Assembly: GCA_020723385.1 (NCBI GenBank)
Contig: DYIZ01000041.1
Location: 1-35,036, forward strand
Source: Candidatus Aquidulcis sp.
Lineage (GTDB): Bacteria > Chloroflexota > Anaerolineae > Anaerolineales > UBA4823
Direction: 5' to 3'
DNA: 35,036 bases
The notes under the pieces are model-generated. The model ran no database searches, was not told the origin of the DNA, and saw only the letters and a program-made list of their open reading frames with translations. Numbering within the stretch: position 1 is the first letter of the stretch; every line of letters begins with the position of its first letter. The position numbers were made by a program, and so were the translations under genes. This document shows, piece by piece, positions 23,129 to 30,644 of this stretch.

Positions 23129-23534
23129 CGACTACAAAGCCATCATCCTGGCCGCCGTCGAGGAGCTGGCCTGCGAAACCGGCGTCATCGAAGGCGACCC
23201 CGGCCCATGGACGGCGCGCATCTGCCGCTGCCTGAATGATTTGCCGGAGACGCCTGCCAGCGTAGCCTGGTGCGGCCTTTGCCCGGCATACATGAACCCG
23301 CTCAAGCGCGCCCGCGCCGCCCGGCTGCCTCAGCCACTTCCCGGCTTCGAGCAGACCGGCGGCGCATACCAGGCTCACGCCGCCTGCTGGAAGATGCCGT
23401 TTGGCCGGCTGAAGCAGCTGCTGCACAGCATGGAGACGAGCGGCCTGGTGTATGCGCAGCCGCTCACGCGCATCCCCGACAGCCGCAACTACCGGGGTTG
23501 GGACTTCGCCACCGTCTGGCGGCCGTGCGAATAA
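23103..23534 (+). CDS. Unknown protein, possibly winged-helix (143 aa)
   Basis: ATG 23103 lies inside the previous gene. The N-terminal helices (WLDDYKAIILAAVEELACETGVI) and C-terminal FGRLKQLLHSMETSGLVYAQPLTRIPDSRNYRG suggest a small winged-helix fold: recognition helix then a beta wing. Cysteines occur in ICRCL, WCGLC and ACW. It closes the parB-led operon; a strong terminator follows. Confidence 0.6.
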   Translation: MSQPQPWLDDYKAIILAAVEELACETGVIEGDPGPWTARICRCLNDLPETPASVAWCGLCPAYMNPLKRARAARLPQPLPGFEQTGGAYQAHAACWKMPFGRLKQLLHSMETSGLVYAQPLTRIPDSRNYRGWDFATVWRPCE

Positions 23535-23550
23535 TCCCGAAACCCGACGC

Positions 23551-23585
23551 ACCGAGAGGAGGCAAATGCCTCCTCTCGGTTTTTT
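23551..23585 (+). terminator. Rho-independent terminator before the PRTRC operon
   Basis: ACCGAGAGGAGGC (23551-23563) pairs with GCCTCCTCTCGGT (23568-23580), 4-base loop AAAT, then TTTTT. It separates parB and its partners from the PRTRC genes. Confidence 0.85.
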
Positions 23586-23622
23586 CTTCCAACCCACCCA
23601 CATTCACAAGGAGGTACGAACC

Positions 23623-24138
23623 ATGACTGACTTCTTCACCACCCCCGACAACGCCGCGCCAAATGAAGCGACGGAACTCGAAGACCCCACCCTGCCGGTC
23701 GAAATCGAACCGGAAGCGGACGATGAGCAGCCCGAACCGGGCGAGACGCCGGCTGAACCCGAAGCGCAGGCTCCAAAGCCCGTAGAGATCGGTAAGGTAG
23801 ACCCGGAAGCCGCCCTCAAAGGCACGCTCTCGGTCACCTTCACCTTCATGCCCGAAGACGATGACCCCCTGGGCCGGCGCGTCGTGGCGACCATCCGCGT
23901 TGACCAGGCGCTGCCGGCCTCGATCAAAACCTTCCGGGAAAGCGACCTGACCGGCGATGACGGCCAGTATCTCGGCCGCTTGCCTGAAATCGTTCAGAGC
24001 CTGCGCGCCGAGCTGGAGCAGGTCTTGCTCAAACAGGCGGCCGCCAGCAGGAAACCGGCCCGGACGATCACCATCGAGAAACCCAAAGCCAAAGAAGCCT
24101 CGGCCGAGAAACCCACCGGCCAGCTTGGCCTGTTCTAG
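23623..24138 (+). CDS. PRTRC protein E-like, with C-terminal QLGLF
   Basis: 171 residues from ATG 23623 with AAGGAGGT. Residues 1-60 are acidic and Pro/Glu-rich, probably disordered. The middle (LKGTLSVTFTFMPEDDD, RRVVATIRVDQALP, LPEIVQSLRAELEQVLL) has the strand-strand-helix layout I associate with PRTRC E. A Lys/Ala-rich tail leads to the final GQLGLF. That terminal pentapeptide fits the QL[SD]LF beta-clamp-binding consensus. Assignment rests mainly on position as first gene of the cassette, followed by C, F, B, A and ThiF in the usual order. The role of PRTRC E is unknown. Confidence 0.6.
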   Translation: MTDFFTTPDNAAPNEATELEDPTLPVEIEPEADDEQPEPGETPAEPEAQAPKPVEIGKVDPEAALKGTLSVTFTFMPEDDDPLGRRVVATIRVDQALPASIKTFRESDLTGDDGQYLGRLPEIVQSLRAELEQVLLKQAAASRKPARTITIEKPKAKEASAEKPTGQLGLF

Positions 24139-24151
24139 GAAGGAGGAGCCT

Positions 24152-24598
24152 ATGACAACACTGTACAAAATCCGCGTTGACGGCAGCAACCTGATTGACA
24201 TCGCCGCCGAGATCGCTGAAAGCGATGAACTCCTGAAAGCCACCATCGGAGCGGCCATGCCGGAGCTTGCCAATGCCACCATCCAGCGCTGCCCCGAGCA
24301 AGATGGGGTGGTGGTGATCGAATTGGTCAAGCGCGCGGCAGACAAGGGGAACGGCGCGCCGCTCGGCCACCTCACGGCGTGCGAAGGCGGGGTCAACCCT
24401 GCCCTGACCCTTTGGCAGCGCCTGGCCGGGGATGACCCCGACATCGGGACGCTCATGCCAGAGGATGTGCTGGCGCTCAACGCCGAGATCGAGCAGGCGC
24501 TCGAAGCCGGCGCGCGCGACGCCGGGCGGATGACCGCAGCCGTGGGTCGCCTGACATACGCCCGCCCGGCCGCGGCCGGTTTGCCTGTTGTGATGTGA
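24152..24598 (+). CDS. PRTRC protein C: ubiquitin-like domain with C-terminal extension
   Basis: 148 residues from ATG 24152 after AGGAGG. Residues 1-66 match the ubiquitin-like Prok_Ub/PRTRC C family: a strand (TTLYKIRVDGSNLID), then LLKATIGAAMPELANATIQ corresponding to the family's Y-P-E-L-T-x-A helix, and VVIELVKRAADKG aligned with the usual C-terminal RRAVGTKG. Family members end near this Gly (about 70-75 residues). Here about 80 more residues follow, with a helical LMPEDVLALNAEIEQALEAG part. The extension could be a fusion or a cleavable tail. By family precedent it is the modifier, or sulfur-carrier-like protein, of the cassette. Confidence 0.7.
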   Translation: MTTLYKIRVDGSNLIDIAAEIAESDELLKATIGAAMPELANATIQRCPEQDGVVVIELVKRAADKGNGAPLGHLTACEGGVNPALTLWQRLAGDDPDIGTLMPEDVLALNAEIEQALEAGARDAGRMTAAVGRLTYARPAAAGLPVVM

Positions 24599-25437
24599 TG
24601 GACGGCCACATCCCTTTTAGCCAGACCCGCGCCCGCCTGCGGCGACTCGCTACCCCAAAGATCGGGACGGCGCTCGATGAGCTGCAAAACGTGAGCAGCC
24701 TGCTCAACCTGATCGCGGTCGGCGCTGAATTGGGCGTCAGCCGGGCGATGACCTTGCACTTCTCGAATCTGGCGCAAGATGACAGCCGGCAGTGGGAACC
24801 GCTGGCCGAGGCGGTATACGACGAAATGGGCAAGCGCATTCCGCTCAACGACTTTTGGGCGGAAGGGATCATGGAAGGCGACGGCCCACCTGATTACATC
24901 CCGATTGCCCTGGGCAACCTGGCGACCAGTTGGGACGCGTTCGACGAGGTGGCCAACAATCCCGAAGACATCTCCCCCGACTGGGCCAGCGTCGCCTTTG
25001 CCTTCTGGCTCAATCACAGCCTGCTGGACGAGTATTGGGAGACGGCCGCCGCTCACTTCGGCTGGCCGGTTGACCAGTTGCCCGACTTTCTCAAGGCCGA
25101 CCCCGCCCCCGGACACAGGCGCTATATTGACTGTGAGCGCCTGCTCGTTTTGCTGGAAGAGGCGGGGTTATCCGAGTTTGGGGCAGCTTTTTCGATGAGC
25201 TGGTTCGAGACCGGCTCCCGGTTTCTCGACCTGGACGATCAGCGCCTTTCCGATGGGGGCGAAGCGCCCGAGCTGACCGTCGCTGCGCTGCGCTCCCTGA
25301 CCGCTGAAGCGAATATCGCCCGCACGACCATCGAGCAGGCCGAAGCGGCCAGCCAGCGCGCGGCAGACGATCCACAAATCTATCTGTGGCTGCTCGATCT
25401 CTACCGGGCAGCCTTGACGGAGGAAACAGATGATTGA
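24598..25437 (+). CDS. PRTRC protein F-like (279 aa)
   Basis: ATG 24598 overlaps the stop of protein C (TGATG). Helical throughout, with acidic and aromatic segments (PDYIPIALGNLATSWDAFDEV, WASVAFAFWLNHSLLDEYWETAAAHFGWP, GAAFSMSWFETGSRFL). No catalytic motif is visible. It occupies the F position in the cassette between C and B, and this synteny is the main basis for the call; the sequence similarity itself I cannot confirm. It ends with an 8-base overlap into the E2-like gene. Confidence 0.55.
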   Translation: MDGHIPFSQTRARLRRLATPKIGTALDELQNVSSLLNLIAVGAELGVSRAMTLHFSNLAQDDSRQWEPLAEAVYDEMGKRIPLNDFWAEGIMEGDGPPDYIPIALGNLATSWDAFDEVANNPEDISPDWASVAFAFWLNHSLLDEYWETAAAHFGWPVDQLPDFLKADPAPGHRRYIDCERLLVLLEEAGLSEFGAAFSMSWFETGSRFLDLDDQRLSDGGEAPELTVAALRSLTAEANIARTTIEQAEAASQRAADDPQIYLWLLDLYRAALTEETDD

Positions 25438-26122
25438 CTTCTTGATCTCACCCCCGCTGCAGCCGCCCTTCACGGCGATTGCCGAGCTGTATTGGCTCCC
25501 GGCGGGGCACTTCTTGTTCAGGCGGCGCGATGAGGGTCAGGTGATCTCGAAATTCGTGACCCTGGCCGATGTGTCCGCCGCTTTCACCGGCGTCGAGACC
25601 GACACCGGCTGGCTCCCGCCCGGCGTCGTGCGGGTCGGGTTTTGTAAGCATGGGCATTTTGCGGTCTATGCCGCGCCCGCCCAGACCATCACCTTGAGCC
25701 TGGTGGGTAACGGGGAAGAGGCGGCCATCATCGCACCCATCCCGGCGACGGTCATGCTGGGCGTCGGGCGCTCGTACTATATCACCGCCCTCCTGGCTGG
25801 CGAATTCTTGCCGGGCGCAGCGGCCTGCCATGCCCCGTTCCCGAACGTGCATCCCGATGGCGAGATTTGCTGGGGCGGCAACCACCCGCCGGAGGCCGAG
25901 CCGGAAAGCCTGCCCAAGGCGTGGGCGCTCTTTATGCAGTCGCCGTTCAACGATCACCTGATGGAAGGCAAATCTCGCAAGTTCTCTCTCGATGTGCGTA
26001 TCCAGTTACGCACGCTGGCGCAGAAGAAAGCCCGGCGCTACCCGGCCAAAGACCTTATAGAGCGCCGCAAGACGGTTTCAGCCTGGCTGGACGGGATTTT
26101 GGGAACAGGAGGGCGGTTATGA
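25430..26122 (+). CDS. PRTRC protein B: E2-like (Prok-E2_D) protein
   Basis: 230 residues from ATG 25430 after GGAGG. The central block HAPFPNVHPDGEICWGGNHPP (about 134-154) is the active-site segment of prokaryotic E2 family D: H134, P138-N139, and C147 as the likely thioester cysteine, comparable to the N-V-x-x-D-G-x-V-C-x-G pattern. Upstream strands (FGHFAVYAAPAQTITL-like) and a C-terminal helix complete the fold. In the family model it would receive the ubiquitin-like protein from the E1-like ThiF and transfer it. Stop and next start overlap as ATGA. Confidence 0.8.
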   Translation: MIDFLISPPLQPPFTAIAELYWLPAGHFLFRRRDEGQVISKFVTLADVSAAFTGVETDTGWLPPGVVRVGFCKHGHFAVYAAPAQTITLSLVGNGEEAAIIAPIPATVMLGVGRSYYITALLAGEFLPGAAACHAPFPNVHPDGEICWGGNHPPEAEPESLPKAWALFMQSPFNDHLMEGKSRKFSLDVRIQLRTLAQKKARRYPAKDLIERRKTVSAWLDGILGTGGRL

Positions 26123-26775
26123 TCGGCTACCTGATTGCCAAAGACCCTCTGCCCCCCTTCGACCGGAGCAAGCTCTACGAATACATCCTGGCGGGAAACG
26201 GCATCTTTATCCGGGCCGAGCGGCCCTTCGACAGGCTCAGGGCAGGCTCCGGGCTGGCCGTGCTGCTCCAACGAGTCTCATGCGAAGTGCGCGGCCTGCC
26301 CAGCCTGGACGAGTACGTCCACATCGAGCGCCTGCCGGAGGTGAGTCTCGACCTCATGCTGGCCGAGGTCGCCGACGCCCACCCCAACGAGGCACTGTTC
26401 TACGTGGTTGATAACGGCGGATCGTGGGACATCGTGATCCCGGAGCAGGTGCGCTCACCCAATCGCGTTGCGCCGGTCAACCCGGATGATCCGGCGGTGC
26501 AGCGCGCCATCGTCGAAATCCACTCGCACGGAAACAATGCCACGTTCCCATCGGACGACGATGACAGGGACGAGGCTTTCGGTTTCCGCATCTTCGTCAT
26601 CCTCGGTCGCCACCAGGAAGGATACCCTCTGATCTTCTGCCGGGTGGGAGTGTACGGGCAGTTCCAGGAAATCCCGGCTGAGTGGGTTTTCGAGAGTCTG
26701 CCGCACGATGTGAAGGATGTCTTCAGCCCTCAGGCGTGGGCGTGTCCCGAGGAGACGTGCGATGGACGCGATTGA
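26119..26775 (+). CDS. PRTRC protein A: JAMM/JAB metallopeptidase
   Basis: 218 residues from ATG 26119, overlapping protein B by ATGA. The metal motif is complete: H135-S-H137, seven residues, S145-x2-D148 in EIHSHGNNATFPSDDDD. This family removes ubiquitin-like tags or trims their precursors. Residues about 36-44 (PFDRLRAGS) come from an in-frame TTCGACARGCTCAGGGCAGG repeat near the N-terminus, away from the catalytic site. The gene overlaps the ThiF gene by 14 bases, so stoichiometry is probably controlled by coupling. Confidence 0.88.
   Translation: MIGYLIAKDPLPPFDRSKLYEYILAGNGIFIRAERPFDRLRAGSGLAVLLQRVSCEVRGLPSLDEYVHIERLPEVSLDLMLAEVADAHPNEALFYVVDNGGSWDIVIPEQVRSPNRVAPVNPDDPAVQRAIVEIHSHGNNATFPSDDDDRDEAFGFRIFVILGRHQEGYPLIFCRVGVYGQFQEIPAEWVFESLPHDVKDVFSPQAWACPEETCDGRD
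26225..26248 (+). repeat. In-frame TTCGACAGGCTCAGGGCAGG repeat in the JAMM gene
   Basis: Matches the dnaN copy at 3118-3141 base for base across CCTTCGACAGG and CTCAGGGCAGGCT. It encodes PFDRLRAGS here because the reading frame differs. Confidence 0.8.
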
Positions 26776-27565
26776 TATCACATTTGCCCAGGCCCGCAGG
26801 GTGATGGCTCCACACACCGAATGGGCCATCACCCTGTGCGGCTGCGGCGGAACGGGATCCTGGCTTGCGCCGCACATCGCCCGGCTGGCGCGGGTGATCC
26901 TGGACAAGACCGGGCGCAAAGTCCCGGTCGTTTTCTGCGATCCGGATGTGGTCGAGGCGAAGAACTGCTACCGGCAGAATTTCTCGTTTGCCGAAGTGGG
27001 GTGGAACAAATCGGAAGCCCTGGCCTTCCGATTGAACGCCGCCTGGGGGCTGGATATCGAGGCTTTCACCGGGCAGGTCAAAGACCTGCCCTACCAGCGT
27101 GAGCGGGTATTCGTCGGGTGCGTGGATAAGCCCGAAGGGCGGCGGCAGATCGCCGGGAAGCTCCAGAGCACGAGCTGGTGGCTGGACTGCGGCAACAGCC
27201 GCGACTGCGGGCAGGTGCTTCTCGGGCGCAAGGAGCGGCTGAAAAACGAGCAGCCGCTGGCCCTGGCTGGTTACTGCACCTGGCTGCCCAGCCCGGTCGT
27301 CCAGCACCCGGAGCTGCTTGAGGATGAGTCCGTCACAGATATCACCGATGATACCGCCGGGCTGTCGTGCATTGACCTGGCGCTGCGTGACGCGCAGTCG
27401 CTCTCGATCAACGCCCGCATCGCCGGTGAGTCCGCCGATTTCCTGTTTCGGTTTCTCTTGACCGGCAGCCTGCGGCGGTTTGCGACTTACATCAACCTGC
27501 AATCAGGCAGCGCCAGCTCGCGGTACATCACCTATGAGGAGATCAGTAAGTACCTGGCGGGCTGA
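26762..27565 (+). CDS. PRTRC ThiF-family E1-like protein
   Basis: 267 residues from ATG 26762. Nucleotide loop G27-C-G-G-T-G-S, D60 and D62 in FCDPDVVEAKN, then N68, R71-Q72-N73 and K83, all expected for E1/ThiF/MoeB adenylation of a C-terminal glycine. Later cysteines in GYCTW and GLSCIDLAL could carry the thioester; the SC-x-A-x-Q-x-L-x-IN stretch matches PRTRC ThiF proteins. No zinc CxxC pairs are evident. It is last in the cassette, followed by a terminator. It would activate the ubiquitin-like protein from 24152. Confidence 0.88.
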   Translation: MDAIDITFAQARRVMAPHTEWAITLCGCGGTGSWLAPHIARLARVILDKTGRKVPVVFCDPDVVEAKNCYRQNFSFAEVGWNKSEALAFRLNAAWGLDIEAFTGQVKDLPYQRERVFVGCVDKPEGRRQIAGKLQSTSWWLDCGNSRDCGQVLLGRKERLKNEQPLALAGYCTWLPSPVVQHPELLEDESVTDITDDTAGLSCIDLALRDAQSLSINARIAGESADFLFRFLLTGSLRRFATYINLQSGSASSRYITYEEISKYLAG

Positions 27566-27584
27566 CTGGCTGCCAATCACAAGA

Positions 27585-27633
27585 CCATCGGACGGTGAAC
27601 GGTTATTCTGCTCACCGTCCGATGGCCCTTTTT
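27585..27633 (+). terminator. Terminator of the PRTRC operon
   Basis: Perfect 14-bp stem CCATCGGACGGTGA (27585-27598) with 27612-27625, 13-base loop, then CCCTTTTT. Confidence 0.85.
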
Positions 27634-27647
27634 CGAGGAAGTGAACC

Positions 27648-27956
27648 TTGCTGCAAATCCAAACCGGCTACCAGAAATGGGTGAACGAACCCAAACGCAA
27701 AGCCAGCGCCGAGGTAGATTTCGGCGCCTGGTGGACGCTGCACGGCGGCGAAAACGAGTACCCTCGCTGGCGGGTATCCTGGATTATCAGAACCGGCGAG
27801 CTGTATGCCGTGCAGCCGGGGGGCGGGCAGCATATCCTGCTGGGCGTCTTTGCTTCCCGCCAGGAGGTCGAGCAGGCCATGAACGGTTGGGCCGATCCCG
27901 AATCGCCTGTCTACCACAACCTGGCGGCGCTGGCCGAGAGGCTGGAAGAGAGCTAA
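27648..27956 (+). CDS. Small unknown protein (102 aa)
   Basis: Starts with TTG 27648 behind GAGGAAGTGAACC. Aromatic-rich: GYQKWVNEP, FGAWWTLHGGENEYPRWRVSWIIRTGELYAV, then a helix QEVEQAMNGWADPES and NLAALAERLEES. It resembles small proteins that display cell or gene data (WRVSWI, GELYAV strands) but I recognise no family. The following gene begins 2 bases after its stop. Confidence 0.6.
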   Translation: MLQIQTGYQKWVNEPKRKASAEVDFGAWWTLHGGENEYPRWRVSWIIRTGELYAVQPGGGQHILLGVFASRQEVEQAMNGWADPESPVYHNLAALAERLEES

Positions 27957-27958
27957 CC

Positions 27959-28339
27959 ATGGATCTGACGAGTTTTCATGTCGTCAAGGCTCAGCTTCCG
28001 AAGGACTTCGGCGCTGCCGTTGCCTTGCTTCGCCGCCCTTACTATCCAATCCCAAAATCCGAGTACTATGACCTGCTCGAGCGGCTGAAGTTAGCGAAAG
28101 CTGATTTCTTCCTGTGGGACGAACAACGAATCCTTGTAACCATCGGAAATGCTGACGGAGGCTACGCCGTAATGCCGCTTTGCGCGAGCGAACAAAGCCG
28201 CCTGCTGGGAAACCTGCCTGGTTGCCTTCGGGAGATTTCCGGGGCGCTGTGCAGACTATCGCCTGTTCAAGCAGAGGAATTGAGGGTGCGTAAGGATAAG
28301 ATTCTTGCCATGCTCGCGGAAAATGCCCCAGTGGTGTGA
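27959..28339 (+). CDS. Small unknown protein (126 aa)
   Basis: ATG 27959, coupled to the preceding gene. DLTSFHVVKAQLPKDFGAAVALLRRPYYPIPKSEYYDLLERLKLAKADFFLWDEQRILVTIG suggests an alpha/beta fold, ending in a helical LSPVQAEELRVRKDKILAMLAEN. No motif or membrane segment. Its GC is a little lower than its neighbours. Confidence 0.55.
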   Translation: MDLTSFHVVKAQLPKDFGAAVALLRRPYYPIPKSEYYDLLERLKLAKADFFLWDEQRILVTIGNADGGYAVMPLCASEQSRLLGNLPGCLREISGALCRLSPVQAEELRVRKDKILAMLAENAPVV

Positions 28340-28396
28340 ACGATGGCCGTCGAGACCATGGAAATGCTAAACCAGTCCTGAAGACAAGGAGATGAT

Positions 28397-28513
28397 GTGA
28401 CGCCAAAATCTAAAGAGCCGAAACCCCCACTCTATCTGTGCCAGTTCCGCAATTTCGACCAGACTGGCTACGTGACCGACTGCGGTTTCTACACGCTGAT
28501 GAGCGTCAGGTAG
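28397..28513 (+). CDS. Probable very small protein (38 aa)
   Basis: GTG 28397 preceded by AAGGAG (28386-28391) at good spacing, open to TAG 28511-28513. The peptide starts MTPKSKEPKPPLYLCQFRNF and contains a second Cys (TDCGFY). Spacing and codon use look genuine, but the length is minimal. Confidence 0.45.
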   Translation: MTPKSKEPKPPLYLCQFRNFDQTGYVTDCGFYTLMSVR

Positions 28514-28535
28514 ATTATATTCAAAGATTCCACTT

Positions 28536-28554
28536 GCCTGCGCTTGTCGCAGGC
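28536..28554 (+). repeat. GCCTGC palindrome, copy 1
   Basis: GCCTGCG (28536-28542) pairs with CGCAGGC (28548-28554), followed by AGTCAATTC. A related copy is at 31095. Confidence 0.5.
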
Positions 28555-28577
28555 AGTCAATTCGAGTTAGGGAGCTT

Positions 28578-28793
28578 ATGATGACAGATGTCGAAATCGT
28601 AATCAAACTTGTGGCCGACTTAGCCGACCTATATCCATTTGGTGGCTCAGATGATGACATTATCGCCTACGTGCATGGTTGGCGCAAAGGTCAAAGGTCC
28701 GTCGCTATTACGTTGGGGCAGTTGCGAGCAGCGAAACGCGCCCAACAAGGGCTTGCGCGCCGGCCCGCCGCCAGCAGCGCGGCAGACGGGTAA
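28578..28793 (+). CDS. Small unknown protein (71 aa)
   Basis: ATG 28578 (28581 also possible). The only ribosome site is GGGAG within a half-copy of the GTTAGGGAGC repeat at 28563-28575, so the repeat appears to have supplied the translation signal. The product is an acidic helix then a basic tail (RAAKRAQQGLARRPAASSAADG). No family recognised. Confidence 0.45.
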   Translation: MMTDVEIVIKLVADLADLYPFGGSDDDIIAYVHGWRKGQRSVAITLGQLRAAKRAQQGLARRPAASSAADG

Positions 28794-28803
28794 AGCCCCT
28801 GCC

Positions 28804-28850
28804 GTTAGGGAGCAGATAGGGGGTAATAAGTTCCTTATCTGCTCCCTAAC
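28804..28850 (+). repeat. GTTAGGGAGC palindromic repeat, copy 3, also leader hairpin
   Basis: 15-bp arms: GTTAGGGAGCAGATA (28804-28818) with 28836-28850, extendable by G-U and G-C pairs. It precedes the gene at 28903. Confidence 0.75.
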
Positions 28851-28902
28851 TGACCCCCTCGGCCTATACGCCGGGATTTCATTTTCCCCTCAGGAGGTGA
28901 AC

Positions 28903-29937
28903 ATGCACGCTGAAATCATCCCCCGCCAGGAAGCCATCGCCTTCCTGGCCCATCCCCAGCCGGCCTGGCTGGACAAGATCTGGACCGGCGCTACCCTGGG
29001 CCGGCTGAAGGTCAAAGTCCCACGCAACCGGCGCGGGCCAGGGCCTTCAGCCGACCTGATCAACTACGGCGCATATCTCAATGGCAAGGTCTCGGCGAGC
29101 TCGACCCGACGGCTGGTCGCTGTACTGCGCGTCGCCCCCTGCCCGTATGGAAACGCCCCGGCAAAGGCCGCTCTCGGCGCTGACCTCGCCCCACACACTG
29201 CCTACCTCTCCCGCCTGGGGGCTGCCGGGATCAGTCACACTGATTTGGTAGCCTTTTTGCAATCAGCCCTTGCCCGACTGCGCTCTGACCTGCGGGAGCG
29301 CGGCAAGGACTATCGCTATCTGCTCTCGCTCGACGACCCAACCGCCCGGCTGATCGAAATGCCGGGCGGTTTTCCCTTCGACAAGCTCAGGGCAGGCCTG
29401 TCAGGCGGGAACGGCGTGACCGGCAAGGTGTACGTCGAAGCCGGCGCGCTGGATGCCGGAGCCACCCGCGCCTGCGAGCCTACCCGCTACGTGGACAACC
29501 AGGGCCGCCTGCGCTCGGTGTACCAGTCCGGCAAGAACGTCGCCGCCAAAGCCGCCGCTGACGGCCTGCGCCTGATACGCGAAGGTCCGAAGCGGCGCTT
29601 CGTCTTCATCCTCGCTCCTGCTGGCTCGGTCGAATATGCCACATGGCGGCAGGCGCTGCCCGTGTGGGTGCGAGAGCCAACCTGGGGCGACAATGGCCTG
29701 GGCTGGGTGCAGCCGAGGTTGTTGATCCGGCGCACACACCTGGGCGTGCAGGCGGCCGGCGTCATTGACGACCTGGTGGAACTGGCAATCCACTGCTTCG
29801 GATTTCTGCTCCACCCTGGCGAGACGCTGACCCGCGAGCAGTTTGCCGACCGCATTCAGGCGGTGTATGACGCCCAAAACCCCCGCACAGCCGCCATCCT
29901 GGGCGCGCTCAGGAGACCGCTGCCATGCCCGGCCTGA
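28903..29937 (+). CDS. Unknown protein (344 aa)
   Basis: ATG 28903 with AGGAGGTGA. The N-terminus (IIPRQEAIAFLAHPQPAWLDKIWTGATLGRLKVKVPRNRRGPG) is basic. A repeat-encoded PFDKLRAGL insert lies at about 158-166. The rest includes VDNQGRLRSVYQSGKNVAAKAA, RRFVFILAPAGSVEYATWRQALPVWVREPTW and a helical end with IDDLVELAIHCFGFLLHPGETLTREQFADRI. No catalytic motif is visible. It overlaps the following gene by 13 bases. Gene is certain; function unknown. Confidence 0.65.
   Translation: MHAEIIPRQEAIAFLAHPQPAWLDKIWTGATLGRLKVKVPRNRRGPGPSADLINYGAYLNGKVSASSTRRLVAVLRVAPCPYGNAPAKAALGADLAPHTAYLSRLGAAGISHTDLVAFLQSALARLRSDLRERGKDYRYLLSLDDPTARLIEMPGGFPFDKLRAGLSGGNGVTGKVYVEAGALDAGATRACEPTRYVDNQGRLRSVYQSGKNVAAKAAADGLRLIREGPKRRFVFILAPAGSVEYATWRQALPVWVREPTWGDNGLGWVQPRLLIRRTHLGVQAAGVIDDLVELAIHCFGFLLHPGETLTREQFADRIQAVYDAQNPRTAAILGALRRPLPCPA
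29375..29398 (+). repeat. In-frame TTCGACAAGCTCAGGGCAGG repeat
   Basis: Third copy; one internal difference (A for G) from the copies at 3118 and 26225. Confidence 0.8.
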
Positions 29938-30623
29938 CGCCTGAGGCTATCAGCCGCGCAAGCCAGGCGGCCCAGACGATCCAGGACGTGTACTGGCCGG
30001 CCTGGCAGTCTCACCCGGATTTCGCCGCAGCTTCCCGCTGGTGCGAGCAGGATCCGAATGATCCGGCGGCGGTTGCGCTCTACCGCCACGAGCCATTCCA
30101 TGGCCACCGCTACTCCTACATGATCGCTCCGGTATTCGACCTGCTCGCACCGGCGCAGCTCACCTGGGGAGAAAAGACTTTGGGGGAGTTTGTGTGTATC
30201 CTGCCGATTCGCGACGATCTCCCCGTTCATCCCACCCGGATTGGCTACATCAGATGGTCGCTCAAGGGGGCAGGGAAAGCGTTCCGGGCGCGGCAGGTCC
30301 TTCGGGAAATGCTGCCGGCGAAGTACCGCCCCTTGATCAGCCTGGCGCGCTCGTTTGCCCGCACGCCGAAGTCGGCCTATTTGCCCATCGAGTGGAAATT
30401 GGCCCATCGGGGGCAAGTGTGGCGGCAAAGCGAAATGCCGGAATGGTACCGGTACAAGACCCGTGACCGGCTCAACTTCGAGTCGTTTTGCGAAAAATAC
30501 AGAGAGCGTCTCGCCGGCATCGAAGCGCACATCGGCCGGGAATCGTTTTGGATATGTGCTACCGGCCAGATACACCCGGACGATGTTTTCAAACATCTGA
30601 CCTACCAGCTGCAAATCTGGTAG
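29925..30623 (+). CDS. Unknown protein (232 aa)
   Basis: ATG 29925 inside the end of the previous gene. Mixed alpha/beta, with many aromatic and basic residues: FHGHRYSYMIAPVFDLLAPAQ, EKTLGEFVCILPIRDDLPVHPTRIGYIRW, then basic AGKAFRARQVLREMLPAKYRPL. It ends HLTYQLQIW; the QLxIW end faintly echoes the clamp-type QLxLF tails of two other genes. No family recognised. Confidence 0.6.
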   Translation: MPGLTPEAISRASQAAQTIQDVYWPAWQSHPDFAAASRWCEQDPNDPAAVALYRHEPFHGHRYSYMIAPVFDLLAPAQLTWGEKTLGEFVCILPIRDDLPVHPTRIGYIRWSLKGAGKAFRARQVLREMLPAKYRPLISLARSFARTPKSAYLPIEWKLAHRGQVWRQSEMPEWYRYKTRDRLNFESFCEKYRERLAGIEAHIGRESFWICATGQIHPDDVFKHLTYQLQIW

Positions 30624-30644
30624 GCAGGAGAAAGGAAGGAAAAC

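Noticed and set aside
23464-25116. Long open frame (550 codons) on the minus strand opposite the PRTRC genes
   Set aside because: It runs antisense through a terminator and three coupled genes, is low-complexity and has no ribosome site or family.
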